Assembly: GCA_934481345.1 (NCBI GenBank)
Contig: CAKSPF010000003.1
Span: 1-64,000 of the forward strand
Direction of reading: 5' to 3'
DNA length: 64,000 bases
Source of the DNA: an uncultured Clostridia bacterium
GTDB lineage: Bacteria; Bacillota; Clostridia; UMGS1810
Positions 51,589-59,686 of the stretch are shown here, piece after piece. The translations under genes were made by a program, and so were the position numbers. The notes beneath the pieces are model-generated. The model worked only from the letters and a program-made list of their open reading frames with translations, had not been told where the DNA came from and made no database searches. Position 1 is the first letter of the stretch. Every line of letters begins with the position of its first letter.

Positions 51589-54333
51589 ATGAGAACTATA
51601 TTTTTATTGGACAAAGACTGGAAATTTTCAGTCGAAAAAGAAAAAACACGCGCAAAAACTCACGAAACATCGTATGCCAGTTGCAAATCCGGAGGCTGCA
51701 TCGGTCCTGCATCACGTTCATTTGATGACAGTGAGTGGAAAAGAGTTGACGTACCGCATGATTACCTTGTGGAAACACCTTTTTCACCGGAAGCCTCACA
51801 TTCGCACGGTTACAAGAGCGGAGCGGATTTCTGGTACAGAAAAAGCTTTAAAATGGACAAAAAATACGCGGGAATGCATTTCTTGCTTTGCTTTGAAGGA
51901 ATAAGTGTATTCAGCGAAATTTATGTGAACGGCTCACTTGTTGAGCGTTCTTTCAGTGCATACTGTGAAATTCCTATTGATATTACCGACAGAATTCATT
52001 TCGGCGATAAGCCAAACATCATTTCGGTACGTGTAGACGCTCAGTCTGAAGAAGGCTGGTGGTATGAGGGAGCCGGTATATACAGGCATGTACGGCTTTA
52101 TGCCAAAGCTCCTCTTCACATAGCGCACAACGGTTTATGGATCAATCCTGTTTTGAAAAAAACTACAGAGAATGACTGGCTTGTAAACTGTGAAGCTGCT
52201 GTTGAAAACTCAGAATATACCGAAAATAATCTTGAAATTAAATTCACTGTATTTGACAAAAACAATACAATTATAAACAGCGCTTATTCAAGGGCTGTTT
52301 GCAGTGCTGACGGCACTTGCACCGTATCCGCGCAGACAGAAATTTCAAATCCCGAACGCTGGGATATTGAAAATCCCGTGCTTTACCGGGCTGTATGCGA
52401 ACTGTACTCAGACGGCAGGCTTTTAGACAGTGACGAAACATTTTTCGGATTCAGAACATTTTATGCCGACGCGGACAACGGTTTCTTCCTGAACGGCAGA
52501 AAAGTCCTTATAAAAGGAACCTGCAATCATCAGGACCATGCCGGAGTCGGAGTGGCCGTTCCCGACTCCGTTCAATACTACAGAATCAAACGCTTAAAGG
52601 ATATGGGCTCGAATGCATACCGCTGCTCGCACAACATGCCGTCAAAGGAAATTCTTGACGCATGCGACAGACTCGGAATGATTGTCATGGATGAGAACAG
52701 ACGTTTCGAGTGCTCAAAAGATGTTTTGAATCAGCTCAGAACCCTGGTAAAACGCGACAGAAATCATCCGAGCGTAATATTTTATTCTTTGTTTAATGAA
52801 GAACCGCTTCAAAATACAGACGAAGGAAAACGTATTTTTCTGCGTATGAAAAACGAAGTTTTAAAGCTCGACAATACGAGATTGATTGCAGGAGCCATAA
52901 ACGGTATTACTTCGGGCAAAAACGGCACTGCGCTTGAAATGGACGTAACGGGGTTTAACTATGACATATACAGCATTGCCCGTTTCCACGAAATGTACCC
53001 CGATCAGCCGGTTATAGGCTCTGAAAACAACAGCACAACGGCTACGCGCGGCTGCATAGAAACGGATATGAACGCTCACGTTCTTTGCGGATATGATGAA
53101 AACTGCGTTCCGTGGGGGCATACCGTGCGCCAGACATGGAAGGTCGTGCAAAACAGCGATTACTTATGCGGAATATTTGTCTGGACAGGTTTTGACTACA
53201 GGGGTGAACCGACACCGTTTAAATATCCGTCAGTATCATCACAATTCGGAATAATGGACACCTGCGGATTTGCCAAGGACTGTTTCTATTTCAACAAAGC
53301 CTGCTTTGACGAAAAACCTATGATACATGTGATGCCGCACTGGAATCACAAAACCGGAAGCAAAGTCCGTGTTATGACAGCCTCCAACTGCGAAGAAGCA
53401 GAATTATTTTTGAACGGAAAATCCCTCGGACGAAAAAAATCGGACGTATGTACTCAATGTGAGTGGCAGGTGAATTTTGAGCCGGGACAGTTAAAAGCAG
53501 TCGGATATAACAGCGGCATTGAAGCCGCCGTACATACCGTCGAAACAACGGGCGAGCCGAAAAAAATAGTTCTTCTGCCGCAGCTTGATATGATTAAAAA
53601 TGACGGTCAGGACACCGTACCCGTAAATGTATGCGTTACAGATTCAAACGGCAGAATTGTGCCCACAGCGTCAAATTACATCGAATTTGCACTGCAGGGC
53701 GACGGAAAGATTATCGGCGTCGGAAACGGCGATCCGAACTGCCATGAATCCGATGTACTGCCGCAGCGCTCACTGTTCAGCGGATGGTGTCAGGTATTGG
53801 TTCAGTCAAAGGAAAATGCACAAACAATCAAGCTCATTGCAAAATCAAAAGGACTTGAAGACGCCGAATATGAATTTAGGGTAAATAAAGTTAAACAGCC
53901 TCTGTACATATACAATGACGACGGCAGAGTTCTCTCAAACTGGACAATGTCTGCCGAAACATTTTTGCAAAAACCGGATCCTCTTATGAAAATATCGGAT
54001 GATGACATGAACAGCTTTGAACCGATTGATTTGGAATACGGATTTCAGGACTATCAGTCGGGCTATAAAATATTCAGATGCAATTTTAGGCTTGCGAATA
54101 AAACAGAAAAATCCTATAAAATAATGTTTACCGCAATAGCAGCGTCCGAAATGGAGGTATATATCAACGGCAAATGCGAAGCAAATATAATTAACCCTCC
54201 GTACTTTAAACCGCTTGAAGTAAGATTTACGGCGCTTCCGGGGGTAAACAACGAAATGAGAGTGCTTATTAAAGCAATAGACAGCAAAAACAGCGGTATT
54301 AAATATGACGTTATCATAACGCAGGACGATTAG
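51589..54333 (+). CDS. Glycoside hydrolase family 2 protein (beta-galactosidase-like)
   Basis: 914 residues from ATG 51589; GGAGGG overlaps the earlier ATG at 51577. GH2 order: sugar-binding jelly roll (WYRKSFKMDKKYAG, EGWWYEGAGIYRHV), Ig-like domain, then the TIM barrel at about 300-590. The barrel has LIKGTCNHQDHAGVG, the acid/base Glu in SLFNEEP (about 404) and the nucleophile Glu in IGSENN (about 479). Beta-domains follow, resembling DUF4982 and related GH2 C-terminal modules, with an extra beta-sandwich at the end (QDYQSGYKIFRCNF). No signal peptide, so it acts in the cytoplasm on imported sugars. Not clustered with transporters; expression is probably sugar-controlled through the palindrome at its promoter. 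Confidence 0.9.
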   Translation: MRTIFLLDKDWKFSVEKEKTRAKTHETSYASCKSGGCIGPASRSFDDSEWKRVDVPHDYLVETPFSPEASHSHGYKSGADFWYRKSFKMDKKYAGMHFLLCFEGISVFSEIYVNGSLVERSFSAYCEIPIDITDRIHFGDKPNIISVRVDAQSEEGWWYEGAGIYRHVRLYAKAPLHIAHNGLWINPVLKKTTENDWLVNCEAAVENSEYTENNLEIKFTVFDKNNTIINSAYSRAVCSADGTCTVSAQTEISNPERWDIENPVLYRAVCELYSDGRLLDSDETFFGFRTFYADADNGFFLNGRKVLIKGTCNHQDHAGVGVAVPDSVQYYRIKRLKDMGSNAYRCSHNMPSKEILDACDRLGMIVMDENRRFECSKDVLNQLRTLVKRDRNHPSVIFYSLFNEEPLQNTDEGKRIFLRMKNEVLKLDNTRLIAGAINGITSGKNGTALEMDVTGFNYDIYSIARFHEMYPDQPVIGSENNSTTATRGCIETDMNAHVLCGYDENCVPWGHTVRQTWKVVQNSDYLCGIFVWTGFDYRGEPTPFKYPSVSSQFGIMDTCGFAKDCFYFNKACFDEKPMIHVMPHWNHKTGSKVRVMTASNCEEAELFLNGKSLGRKKSDVCTQCEWQVNFEPGQLKAVGYNSGIEAAVHTVETTGEPKKIVLLPQLDMIKNDGQDTVPVNVCVTDSNGRIVPTASNYIEFALQGDGKIIGVGNGDPNCHESDVLPQRSLFSGWCQVLVQSKENAQTIKLIAKSKGLEDAEYEFRVNKVKQPLYIYNDDGRVLSNWTMSAETFLQKPDPLMKISDDDMNSFEPIDLEYGFQDYQSGYKIFRCNFRLANKTEKSYKIMFTAIAASEMEVYINGKCEANIINPPYFKPLEVRFTALPGVNNEMRVLIKAIDSKNSGIKYDVIITQDD

Positions 54334-54370
54334 GCATATTGGGTTTGAGTCTCTCTTGCCTACCTAAAAA

Positions 54371-54399
54371 ACACCTGATGCTTTGCATCAGGTGTTTTT
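54371..54399. terminator. Bidirectional terminator between GH2 and metI
   Basis: Perfect 11-bp stem ACACCTGATGC / GCATCAGGTGT (54371-54381, 54385-54395), A-run before and T-run after, so it serves both convergent genes. Confidence 0.9.
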
Positions 54400-54401
54400 G
54401 A

Positions 54402-55103
54402 TTATTTTAATCTCTTATCCGATTTTGCCGACGCTCTTGTTCCGAGGCTCTGAAATGCCTGAACCAGGACAATAAGCAAAATAACGGCAGCTATCATAAC
54501 GAGGTATTTATATCGGTAATAGCCGTAGTTTATAGCTATTTTTCCAAGACCTCCGCCTCCTATGATACCGCTCATTGCAGAATAACCGAGTATGGTTGTT
54601 ACAGCGATTGTCGCGTTGGATATGAGCGACGGAACACTCTCCGGTATCATAACCTTTACAATTATCTGAAACGGTGACGCGCCCATGCTCTGAGCCGCCT
54701 CTATTATGTTCGGATTGATTTCCCTCAGACTGCTTTCCACAAGTCTTGCAACAAACGGAAACGCCGCAATTACAAGCGGTACTATCGAAGCCGTCGTACC
54801 GACTGCCGTACCCACTATGAGCCTTGTAAACGGAACCACAAGAACCATAAGTATCAAAAACGGCACGGAACGCAGAAGATTGATAACAACATTAAGTATG
54901 TGCATTATTCCTTTCGGAAGAGGCAGAACTCCTTCCTCCTCACCTGCCGTAAGCAGTATGCCGAGAGGCAGACCTATGATTACCGCAAAGAGCGTAGACA
55001 CAATCGTGACATAGACAGTTTCCCACACTGCAAGAGGAAATTCGGTTTTAATTATATACAGCGCCTCGGAAACTGCCTGCGAAGAAAATATTTTACCAAG
55101 CAT
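54402..55103 (-). CDS. metI: Methionine ABC transporter permease MetI
   Basis: 233 residues, five or six membrane helices, and the permease coupling loop around EAAQSMGASPFQIIVKVMIPESVPSLI. The first helix segment has the MetI-type LAVWETVYVTIVSTLFAVIIGLP block. It imports D/L-methionine with MetN and MetQ. Starts 3 nt after the metN stop, so the two are coupled. Last gene of the operon, ending at the bidirectional hairpin. Confidence 0.93.
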   Translation of the reverse strand: MLGKIFSSQAVSEALYIIKTEFPLAVWETVYVTIVSTLFAVIIGLPLGILLTAGEEEGVLPLPKGIMHILNVVINLLRSVPFLILMVLVVPFTRLIVGTAVGTTASIVPLVIAAFPFVARLVESSLREINPNIIEAAQSMGASPFQIIVKVMIPESVPSLISNATIAVTTILGYSAMSGIIGGGGLGKIAINYGYYRYKYLVMIAAVILLIVLVQAFQSLGTRASAKSDKRLK

Positions 55104-55106
55104 CTG

Positions 55107-56105
55107 TTACACCTCCTCTACAAGCACATCAGCTACCGACTGCAAATAATCCTTTGCCGTCCGGAGCGTTGTATCGTCCTTCGGTATGGACAAAAGCATG
55201 TTTCCGTAAACCTTCTCACCTATAATGCGCGTAGAAGCATACAGGATATTTGCCGCAATATTTTTGTCTATCGCCATCTGAGTAATAAGCGGCGCTCCTG
55301 CAGCGAGCGCACCGTTGAATACCACCCTTATGCGGTGTTCATTGCTGCCGTCTGCAATAACGTTGTTTGCGCCGTCCGGAAAGACAAGCCGTTTTGCAGC
55401 CGCAGACTGCGGATTGGAAAATATCTTGCTCACATCGCCTTTTTCTACAACCTCGCCGTTGTCAAGTATGGCTACCCGGTTGCAGACCTCCTCCACTACG
55501 CTCATCTGATGCGTTATTATGATAACGGTTATACCGAGCTTTTTGTTTATACTGCGGATAAGCTCCAGTATTGAATGAGTTGTTTTGGGGTCTAATGCGC
55601 TTGTTGCCTCATCACATAAAAGCACCTTCGGATTTGTGGCCAAAGCTCTCGCTATGGCAATTCGCTGCTGCTGACCGCCCGAAAGCTGTGCGGGATATGC
55701 GTTTGCCTTATCAGGCAAACCGACCGTTTCAAGCAGTTCAAGTGCCTTCTTTTTAGCCTCCGCCTTGCTCACTCCGGCAAGCTCAAGCGGAAAACAAATG
55801 TTTTTCAGACAGGTTCTCTGCATCAGCAAATTGAAGCTCTGAAAAATCATTGTTATGTTACGGCGGACTTTGCGTAATTCGGCAGCACTTAAAGCGCCTA
55901 TATCCTGCCCGTCTATTACCACGCTGCCCTCGGTGGGGCGTTCAAGCATATTAATACAGCGGACAAGCGTACTTTTGCCTGCTCCGCTCATTCCTATAAT
56001 GCCGTAAATATCTCCGTCCGATATTGTGATATTCACATCTTTCAGGGCAGATACCGTTTTGTCCGACGTACTAAAGGTTTTGGAAAGATTTTTTATTTCT
56101 ATCAT
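55107..56105 (-). CDS. metN: Methionine ABC transporter ATP-binding protein MetN
   Basis: 332 residues. Walker A GMSGAGKST near 37-45, Q-loop, signature LSGGQQQRIAIARALA near 142, Walker B LLCDEATSALD near 165, His-loop IITHQMSVVEEVC. The C-terminal 70 residues form the NIL/ACT-like domain (RVVFNGALAAGAPLITQMA) by which methionine inhibits transport when abundant in the cell. This adds feedback at protein level to the control suggested by the leader. 138 nt separate it from metQ; they include a strong hairpin. Confidence 0.94.
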   Translation of the reverse strand: MIEIKNLSKTFSTSDKTVSALKDVNITISDGDIYGIIGMSGAGKSTLVRCINMLERPTEGSVVIDGQDIGALSAAELRKVRRNITMIFQSFNLLMQRTCLKNICFPLELAGVSKAEAKKKALELLETVGLPDKANAYPAQLSGGQQQRIAIARALATNPKVLLCDEATSALDPKTTHSILELIRSINKKLGITVIIITHQMSVVEEVCNRVAILDNGEVVEKGDVSKIFSNPQSAAAKRLVFPDGANNVIADGSNEHRIRVVFNGALAAGAPLITQMAIDKNIAANILYASTRIIGEKVYGNMLLSIPKDDTTLRTAKDYLQSVADVLVEEV

Positions 56106-56159
56106 GTTTGCCTCCGAATTGTGTTTTTACGGGCAAGCTAAGCCATACACGGCTAAAAC

Positions 56160-56193
56160 AACAACAGGCGGCATGCTCATCTGGCATGCCGCC
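56160..56193 (-). promoter_or_regulatory. Intercistronic hairpin between metQ and metN
   Basis: Perfect 10-bp stem GGCGGCATGC / GCATGCCGCC (56167-56176, 56184-56193), 7-nt loop, then TGTTGTTGTTTT on the minus strand. The T-tract is interrupted, so partial termination or mRNA protection is likely, giving more MetQ than MetNI. Confidence 0.65.
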
Positions 56194-56243
56194 GAATTTT
56201 GTCTGATACTGTTACCCGGTTGTGCCGAGCGGCAAATAATGTT

Positions 56244-57098
56244 TTACTTCTTTATAGCGTCAAGGCTCTTTTGCTTGCCGCCGTAAATGCCGAGCGGCTC
56301 AACGTGAATTGCGGAAACGGAAACAAGGTGTGTTCCGTTCTGCTCGTTGAAATCGTCAAGATACGGCTTGTGCTGGAAGTAGTTTGCGTCTATTTCACCG
56401 CTTTCAACTACATTATTTGGCTGAACATAGTCGGTATATTCTTTTATATCAAGAGTAATATCCTTTTCTGCAAGAATTTCCTTTGCGACTTTTAATATTT
56501 CGGCATGAGGCGTCGGTGATGCCGCTACGGTGATTGTTGTTCCTTTAAGCTTGTCGTAGTCTACAGACTTATCAAAGCCGTCTGTTGGGTTTTCTACCGT
56601 GCTTACAACCGCACCGTCATATTTCTTTGTTATAAAGTCCGCAACCTTTTTGCTTTCGAGCGCTGCAACAAGAGCTTTTGTCTTATCGGTTTTTTCATTT
56701 CCTTTTTTAACCGTCAGAATATTGCTGTATGCAGACGAGGAATCTTCAATGCCGAGCGAATCCTTTACCGGGTTCAAATCCGCCTCGATGGCATAATTTG
56801 AATTGATAACGGCATAATCAACATCCTTGAGCATGTTCGGAAGCTGTGCAGCTTCGATTTCCTTAAAGGTAATGTTGTGCGGATTATCCTTTATATCCTT
56901 GATTGTGGCGGTTATGCCGGCACCGTCTTTGAGAGTTATCAGATTAAGATTTTGCAAAAGCAGCAATGCGCGTGCTTCGTTGGTCGTGTCGTTGGGAACG
57001 GCAATGGTTACAGAATCGCTCTTTGAGCATGAAGTAAGTGAAAATGCCGCTGCAACTGCCAAAACTGCGGCTAAAATAACAGAAACAGTTTTTTTCAT
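56244..57098 (-). CDS. metQ: Methionine-binding lipoprotein MetQ
   Basis: 284 residues with AAAGGAG before ATG. Lipoprotein signal with lipobox LTSC (Cys24). The NlpA/MetQ core is clear: NPHNITFKEIEAAQLPNML, DYAVINSNYAIEADLNP, and late NPTDGFDK. It captures methionine outside the membrane for MetNI. Unusually, the NlpA core is followed by a second partial segment (GTTITVAASPTPHAEILKVAKE and VQPNNVVESGEIDANYFQHK) that matches the start of a normal NlpA domain. The order thus reads as C-terminal part first and N-terminal part second: a circular permutation relative to standard MetQ. Total length is still normal (about 270-285). Confidence 0.9.
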   Translation of the reverse strand: MKKTVSVILAAVLAVAAAFSLTSCSKSDSVTIAVPNDTTNEARALLLLQNLNLITLKDGAGITATIKDIKDNPHNITFKEIEAAQLPNMLKDVDYAVINSNYAIEADLNPVKDSLGIEDSSSAYSNILTVKKGNEKTDKTKALVAALESKKVADFITKKYDGAVVSTVENPTDGFDKSVDYDKLKGTTITVAASPTPHAEILKVAKEILAEKDITLDIKEYTDYVQPNNVVESGEIDANYFQHKPYLDDFNEQNGTHLVSVSAIHVEPLGIYGGKQKSLDAIKK

Positions 57099-57152
57099 AA
57101 TTAATTATCTCCTTTATATTTAAAAATTTATTTATCAAACCGAATCTTTGCT

Positions 57153-57209
57153 TTACATTCGTTTATTATTGATATTTGTTTCCGCAATAATGCTTGCAAT
57201 TGTTTTCAT
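57153..57209 (-). CDS. Possible 18-codon small ORF between attenuator and metQ
   Basis: ATG 57209 has AAGGG 11 nt upstream and reads 18 codons to TAA 57153, with Met only at the first and last residue. Nothing but its position supports it; it may be chance. Confidence 0.2.
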   Translation of the reverse strand: MKTIASIIAETNINNKRM

Positions 57210-57234
57210 AAGTCAAAATTCCCTTCTGATGTAA

Positions 57235-57266
57235 TAATAAAAAGGGGAAGCTTGCACAAGCTTCCC
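57235..57266 (-). terminator. Attenuator-type terminator in the metQNI leader
   Basis: Perfect 10-bp stem GGGAAGCTTG / CAAGCTTCCC (arms 57257-57266 and 57245-57254 on the minus strand) followed by CTTTTT. It lies 31 nt after the leader-peptide stop and 146 nt before metQ, so it would end most transcripts unless an alternative fold forms. Confidence 0.85.
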
Positions 57267-57296
57267 AAAATTATTCCCGTAAACGGCTGCTTTGTG

Positions 57297-57371
57297 TTAT
57301 AAGCAAACCCTTATGCGGACGGAAAGCGCACCGAAAAGCATATTCATAAAGCACATCATAAACTGCATCAT
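57297..57371 (-). CDS. Methionine-rich leader peptide of metQNI
   Basis: 24 codons from ATG 57371 to TAA, with GGGAGG 7 nt upstream. The first eleven residues are MMQFMMCFMNM: six Met and one Cys; a second Cys is at residue 23. This is far above chance, as Met has a single, uncommon codon. Position between a promoter and a terminator upstream of Met-uptake genes points to attenuation: a ribosome short of Met-tRNA would stall over codons 5-11. The segment GCTTTCC (codons 15-17, 57321-57327) can pair with GGGAAGC of the terminator's first arm (one G-U), a possible antiterminator. Inference from sequence; not a family I know. Confidence 0.75.
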   Translation of the reverse strand: MMQFMMCFMNMLFGALSVRIRVCL

Positions 57372-57428
57372 AGCGTATCCTCCCTTTTAATAATTCCGGA
57401 TTGACTGCATATTGCATCAACTGGATTT

Positions 57429-57460
57429 ATTTTATCATTATATCCAACTATTGTCAATAG
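57429..57460 (-). promoter_or_regulatory. Promoter of the metQNI leader, within a palindrome
   Basis: Minus-strand TTGACA (57452-57457), 17-bp spacer, TAAAAT (57429-57434). The -35 sits inside CTATTGACAATAG, a 13-bp palindrome at 57448-57460. It begins right after the cysK stop at 57463. Confidence 0.8.
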
Positions 57461-57462
57461 TT

Positions 57463-58389
57463 TTACGCGAAAAGCGGTGTTGACAGATAACGGTCGCCTG
57501 TATCCGGCAAGAGAACAACTATCGTTTTGCCCTTGTTTTCCTCTCTCTTGGCAAGCTCTGTAGCCGCATAGAGAGCCGCTCCCGATGAAATTCCCACAAG
57601 CACTCCTTCAGTCCTTGCAATCTCGCGTCCGGTTTCAAAAGCGTCCTCGTTTGCAACGGTTATGATTTCATCATAGATTTTTGTATTAAGAGTATCGGGC
57701 ACAAATCCTGCGCCAATTCCCTGAATTTTGTGCGGTCCTGCAACTCCTTCGGAAAGAACCGGTGAGCTTTTCGGCTCTACCGATACAATTTTCACATCGG
57801 GGTTTTGTGATTTTAAGTATTCGCCGACGCCCGACACTGTTCCGCCCGTGCCTACTCCTGCTACGAAAATATCAACCTTGCCGTCTGTATCCTCCCAGAT
57901 TTCGGGGCCTGTTGTTTTTTTATGTGCGGCAGGGTTTGCAGGATTTACGAACTGACCGGCAATTATTGAGTTTTCAATTGTTTTGTTAAGCTCCTCTGCC
58001 TTTGCTATAGCGCCTTTCATACCCTTTGCTCCGTCGGTAAGCACAAGCTCTGCACCGTATGCCTTCATCAGATTTCTTCTTTCTACGGACATTGTTTCGG
58101 GCATGGTTATTATAATTTTATAGCCCTTTGCGGCGCATATGGCTGCAAGTCCTATTCCCGTATTTCCGGAGGTAGGCTCAATGATGGTAGCGCCGGGCTT
58201 TAATTTACCGCTCTTCTCGGCGTCATCTATCATGGCATATGCAATCCTGTCCTTTACCGAACCTGCCGGGTTGAAATACTCAAGCTTTGCAACCACAGAA
58301 GCCTGAAGCTTATTTTTCGCTTCATAGTTTTTAAGTTCCAAAAGCGGAGTCTTGCCTATAAGTTCTGTTACCGAGTTATAAATCTTCAT
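57463..58389 (-). CDS. cysK: Cysteine synthase A (O-acetylserine sulfhydrylase)
   Basis: 308 residues from ATG 58389, with AAGGG 8 nt upstream; the GTG at 58398 overlaps that site. PLP-binding Lys46 in PAGSVKDRIA, substrate loop EPTSGNTGIGLA near 70, phosphate-binding GVGTGGTVSG near 180, and the late SSGAAL segment. It makes cysteine from O-acetylserine and sulfide. Located directly upstream of metQNI on the same strand but with its own consensus promoter and a palindrome at the start of transcription. Sulfur amino acid supply is the shared theme. Confidence 0.94.
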   Translation of the reverse strand: MKIYNSVTELIGKTPLLELKNYEAKNKLQASVVAKLEYFNPAGSVKDRIAYAMIDDAEKSGKLKPGATIIEPTSGNTGIGLAAICAAKGYKIIITMPETMSVERRNLMKAYGAELVLTDGAKGMKGAIAKAEELNKTIENSIIAGQFVNPANPAAHKKTTGPEIWEDTDGKVDIFVAGVGTGGTVSGVGEYLKSQNPDVKIVSVEPKSSPVLSEGVAGPHKIQGIGAGFVPDTLNTKIYDEIITVANEDAFETGREIARTEGVLVGISSGAALYAATELAKREENKGKTIVVLLPDTGDRYLSTPLFA

Positions 58390-58435
58390 TTCAAACACCC
58401 TTTCAGTATTTTAATTTAAAATCAATACATATAAT

Positions 58436-58482
58436 TCCTATAAGTTTAATAGGATTATAACACCGTATCCATTAATTGTCAA
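58436..58482 (-). promoter_or_regulatory. Promoter and operator-like palindrome of cysK
   Basis: Minus-strand TTGACA (58477-58482), 17 bp, TATAAT (58454-58459): full consensus. Inverted repeat TCCTAT-N7-ATAGGA (58436-58454) covers the expected start of transcription. It recalls Rrf2-type (CymR-like) sulfur-regulator sites, but that link is only a resemblance. Confidence 0.7.
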
Positions 58483-58507
58483 TAGGAAATTTAAAATTTT
58501 TTTATTT

Positions 58508-59605
58508 TTAATGTTTTTCCCATCTGATTTCCCACACACTGTCCGTAGGATCAAGCGCTGTTTCCTTGTATTTTTCGGACGCGGATTCAAATATCACATA
58601 AACCTTTCCGTTCCTGCTCACCGTGCCCTCGCTCATAGGCTGGGTATACACGGCGTTAATCAGCCTGTCATTGTTTAAAAACCACGCAGGAACCGTTTTT
58701 TGACCAAGCTCGATTTTTAAGTCGCATTGTTTTTCGGGAGGATATTTATACAGAAGCTGCGATGACATTATGCGCCTGCCGTATGAACAGCTCAGATGAA
58801 TCTGTCCCGAATCCAAAAATGCAATTCCCTGTACTTCATCGGGTGCATATATGGCAAGATACGGTTCCGCCATCTCCGACATATCGCCTTTTAAGGTTCT
58901 GAGCCCACCTGTACCCGAACTGTCAAATCTATATCCTGCAATCAGCGTGCGGTACTCCTTTCCGTATTTGTCCTCAGCGCTGAAATCATACTTGCCTCCG
59001 AAGGATTTGTGATAAAAATTTCCCGCCCAGAGGTATCCGTCATATGCACTTATGAAAGACGCAGACACCGGCAGTAAAACCGCACCCCTTATTTTTACGG
59101 ACGAAGATGTATTTGTGAAATCATGCAGCGAAGTATAGTACAGCATATATCCGTCCGTAATGTAAATATATTTTCCGTAGGACGCAATGCCGCCGCTGTG
59201 CCCCGTAAAAACACTTCCGTCGCTTTTTAATATTTTATACTCGCCGTTTATTCTTCCGCTTGCGGCATTGACCGTTATAATATACGCCGCTCCGCCGCGC
59301 GCGGAATACCCCGAAATCATGAAGGAATTAAGGCTCTCGCAAAAGGTTATTCCCTGAGGCACAAAGCCCTCCTCCAGACCGGGAATTACGAATTTTCTTT
59401 CCGCAATATACAAAAAAGAACGGTACGCACCGTAACCGCTCCAGCTCACCACACCTCTTTGCGTATGCTTGTATTTATTCCAAAAAGCCGCACACTGAGC
59501 ATAATTTTCGTAAGCAGACGCGTCAAAAAGCGGTATCCTATAAAAATAAAGGTATAAAATACATACAAAAACCGATATTATATTTATAAAAAAACGTTTT
59601 CGCAT
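58508..59605 (-). CDS. Exported protein of unknown function, beta-propeller-like
   Basis: 365 residues from ATG 59605; a TTG one codon upstream is also possible. One N-terminal membrane helix or uncleaved signal (about 6-24). The rest is beta-rich with repeated Gly/Tyr/aromatic strands (VPQGITF, GHSGGIASYGKYIYITDG, AYDGYLWAGNFYH, DEVQGIAFLDSGQIHLSCSYG), as in a five- to six-bladed propeller. No catalytic motif recognised. Its ribosome site (AAGGATG) lies in the second arm of the hairpin at 59610-59650, so translation may depend on that hairpin opening. Confidence 0.7.
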   Translation of the reverse strand: MRKRFFINIISVFVCILYLYFYRIPLFDASAYENYAQCAAFWNKYKHTQRGVVSWSGYGAYRSFLYIAERKFVIPGLEEGFVPQGITFCESLNSFMISGYSARGGAAYIITVNAASGRINGEYKILKSDGSVFTGHSGGIASYGKYIYITDGYMLYYTSLHDFTNTSSSVKIRGAVLLPVSASFISAYDGYLWAGNFYHKSFGGKYDFSAEDKYGKEYRTLIAGYRFDSSGTGGLRTLKGDMSEMAEPYLAIYAPDEVQGIAFLDSGQIHLSCSYGRRIMSSQLLYKYPPEKQCDLKIELGQKTVPAWFLNNDRLINAVYTQPMSEGTVSRNGKVYVIFESASEKYKETALDPTDSVWEIRWEKH

Positions 59606-59609
59606 CAAA

Positions 59610-59650
59610 AAATCACATCCTTATTTATTATTTCTCAAAGGATGTGATTT
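59610..59650 (-). terminator. Terminator hairpin that also holds the next gene's ribosome site
   Basis: Perfect 13-bp stem AAATCACATCCTT / AAGGATGTGATTT (59610-59622, 59638-59650) followed on the minus strand by a T-run. It ends the gene at 59687-60208, but its second arm contains the AAGGA of the gene at 59605. Confidence 0.7.
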
Positions 59651-59686
59651 AATATTAGTAAATGATAACTCCAAAGCACATATATG

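Noticed and set aside
57099..57460. SAM (S-box) riboswitch or Met T-box upstream of metQ
   Set aside because: No kink-turn/pseudoknot core, no T-box TGGNACCGCG-type sequence; the leader ORF and simple terminator explain the region better.
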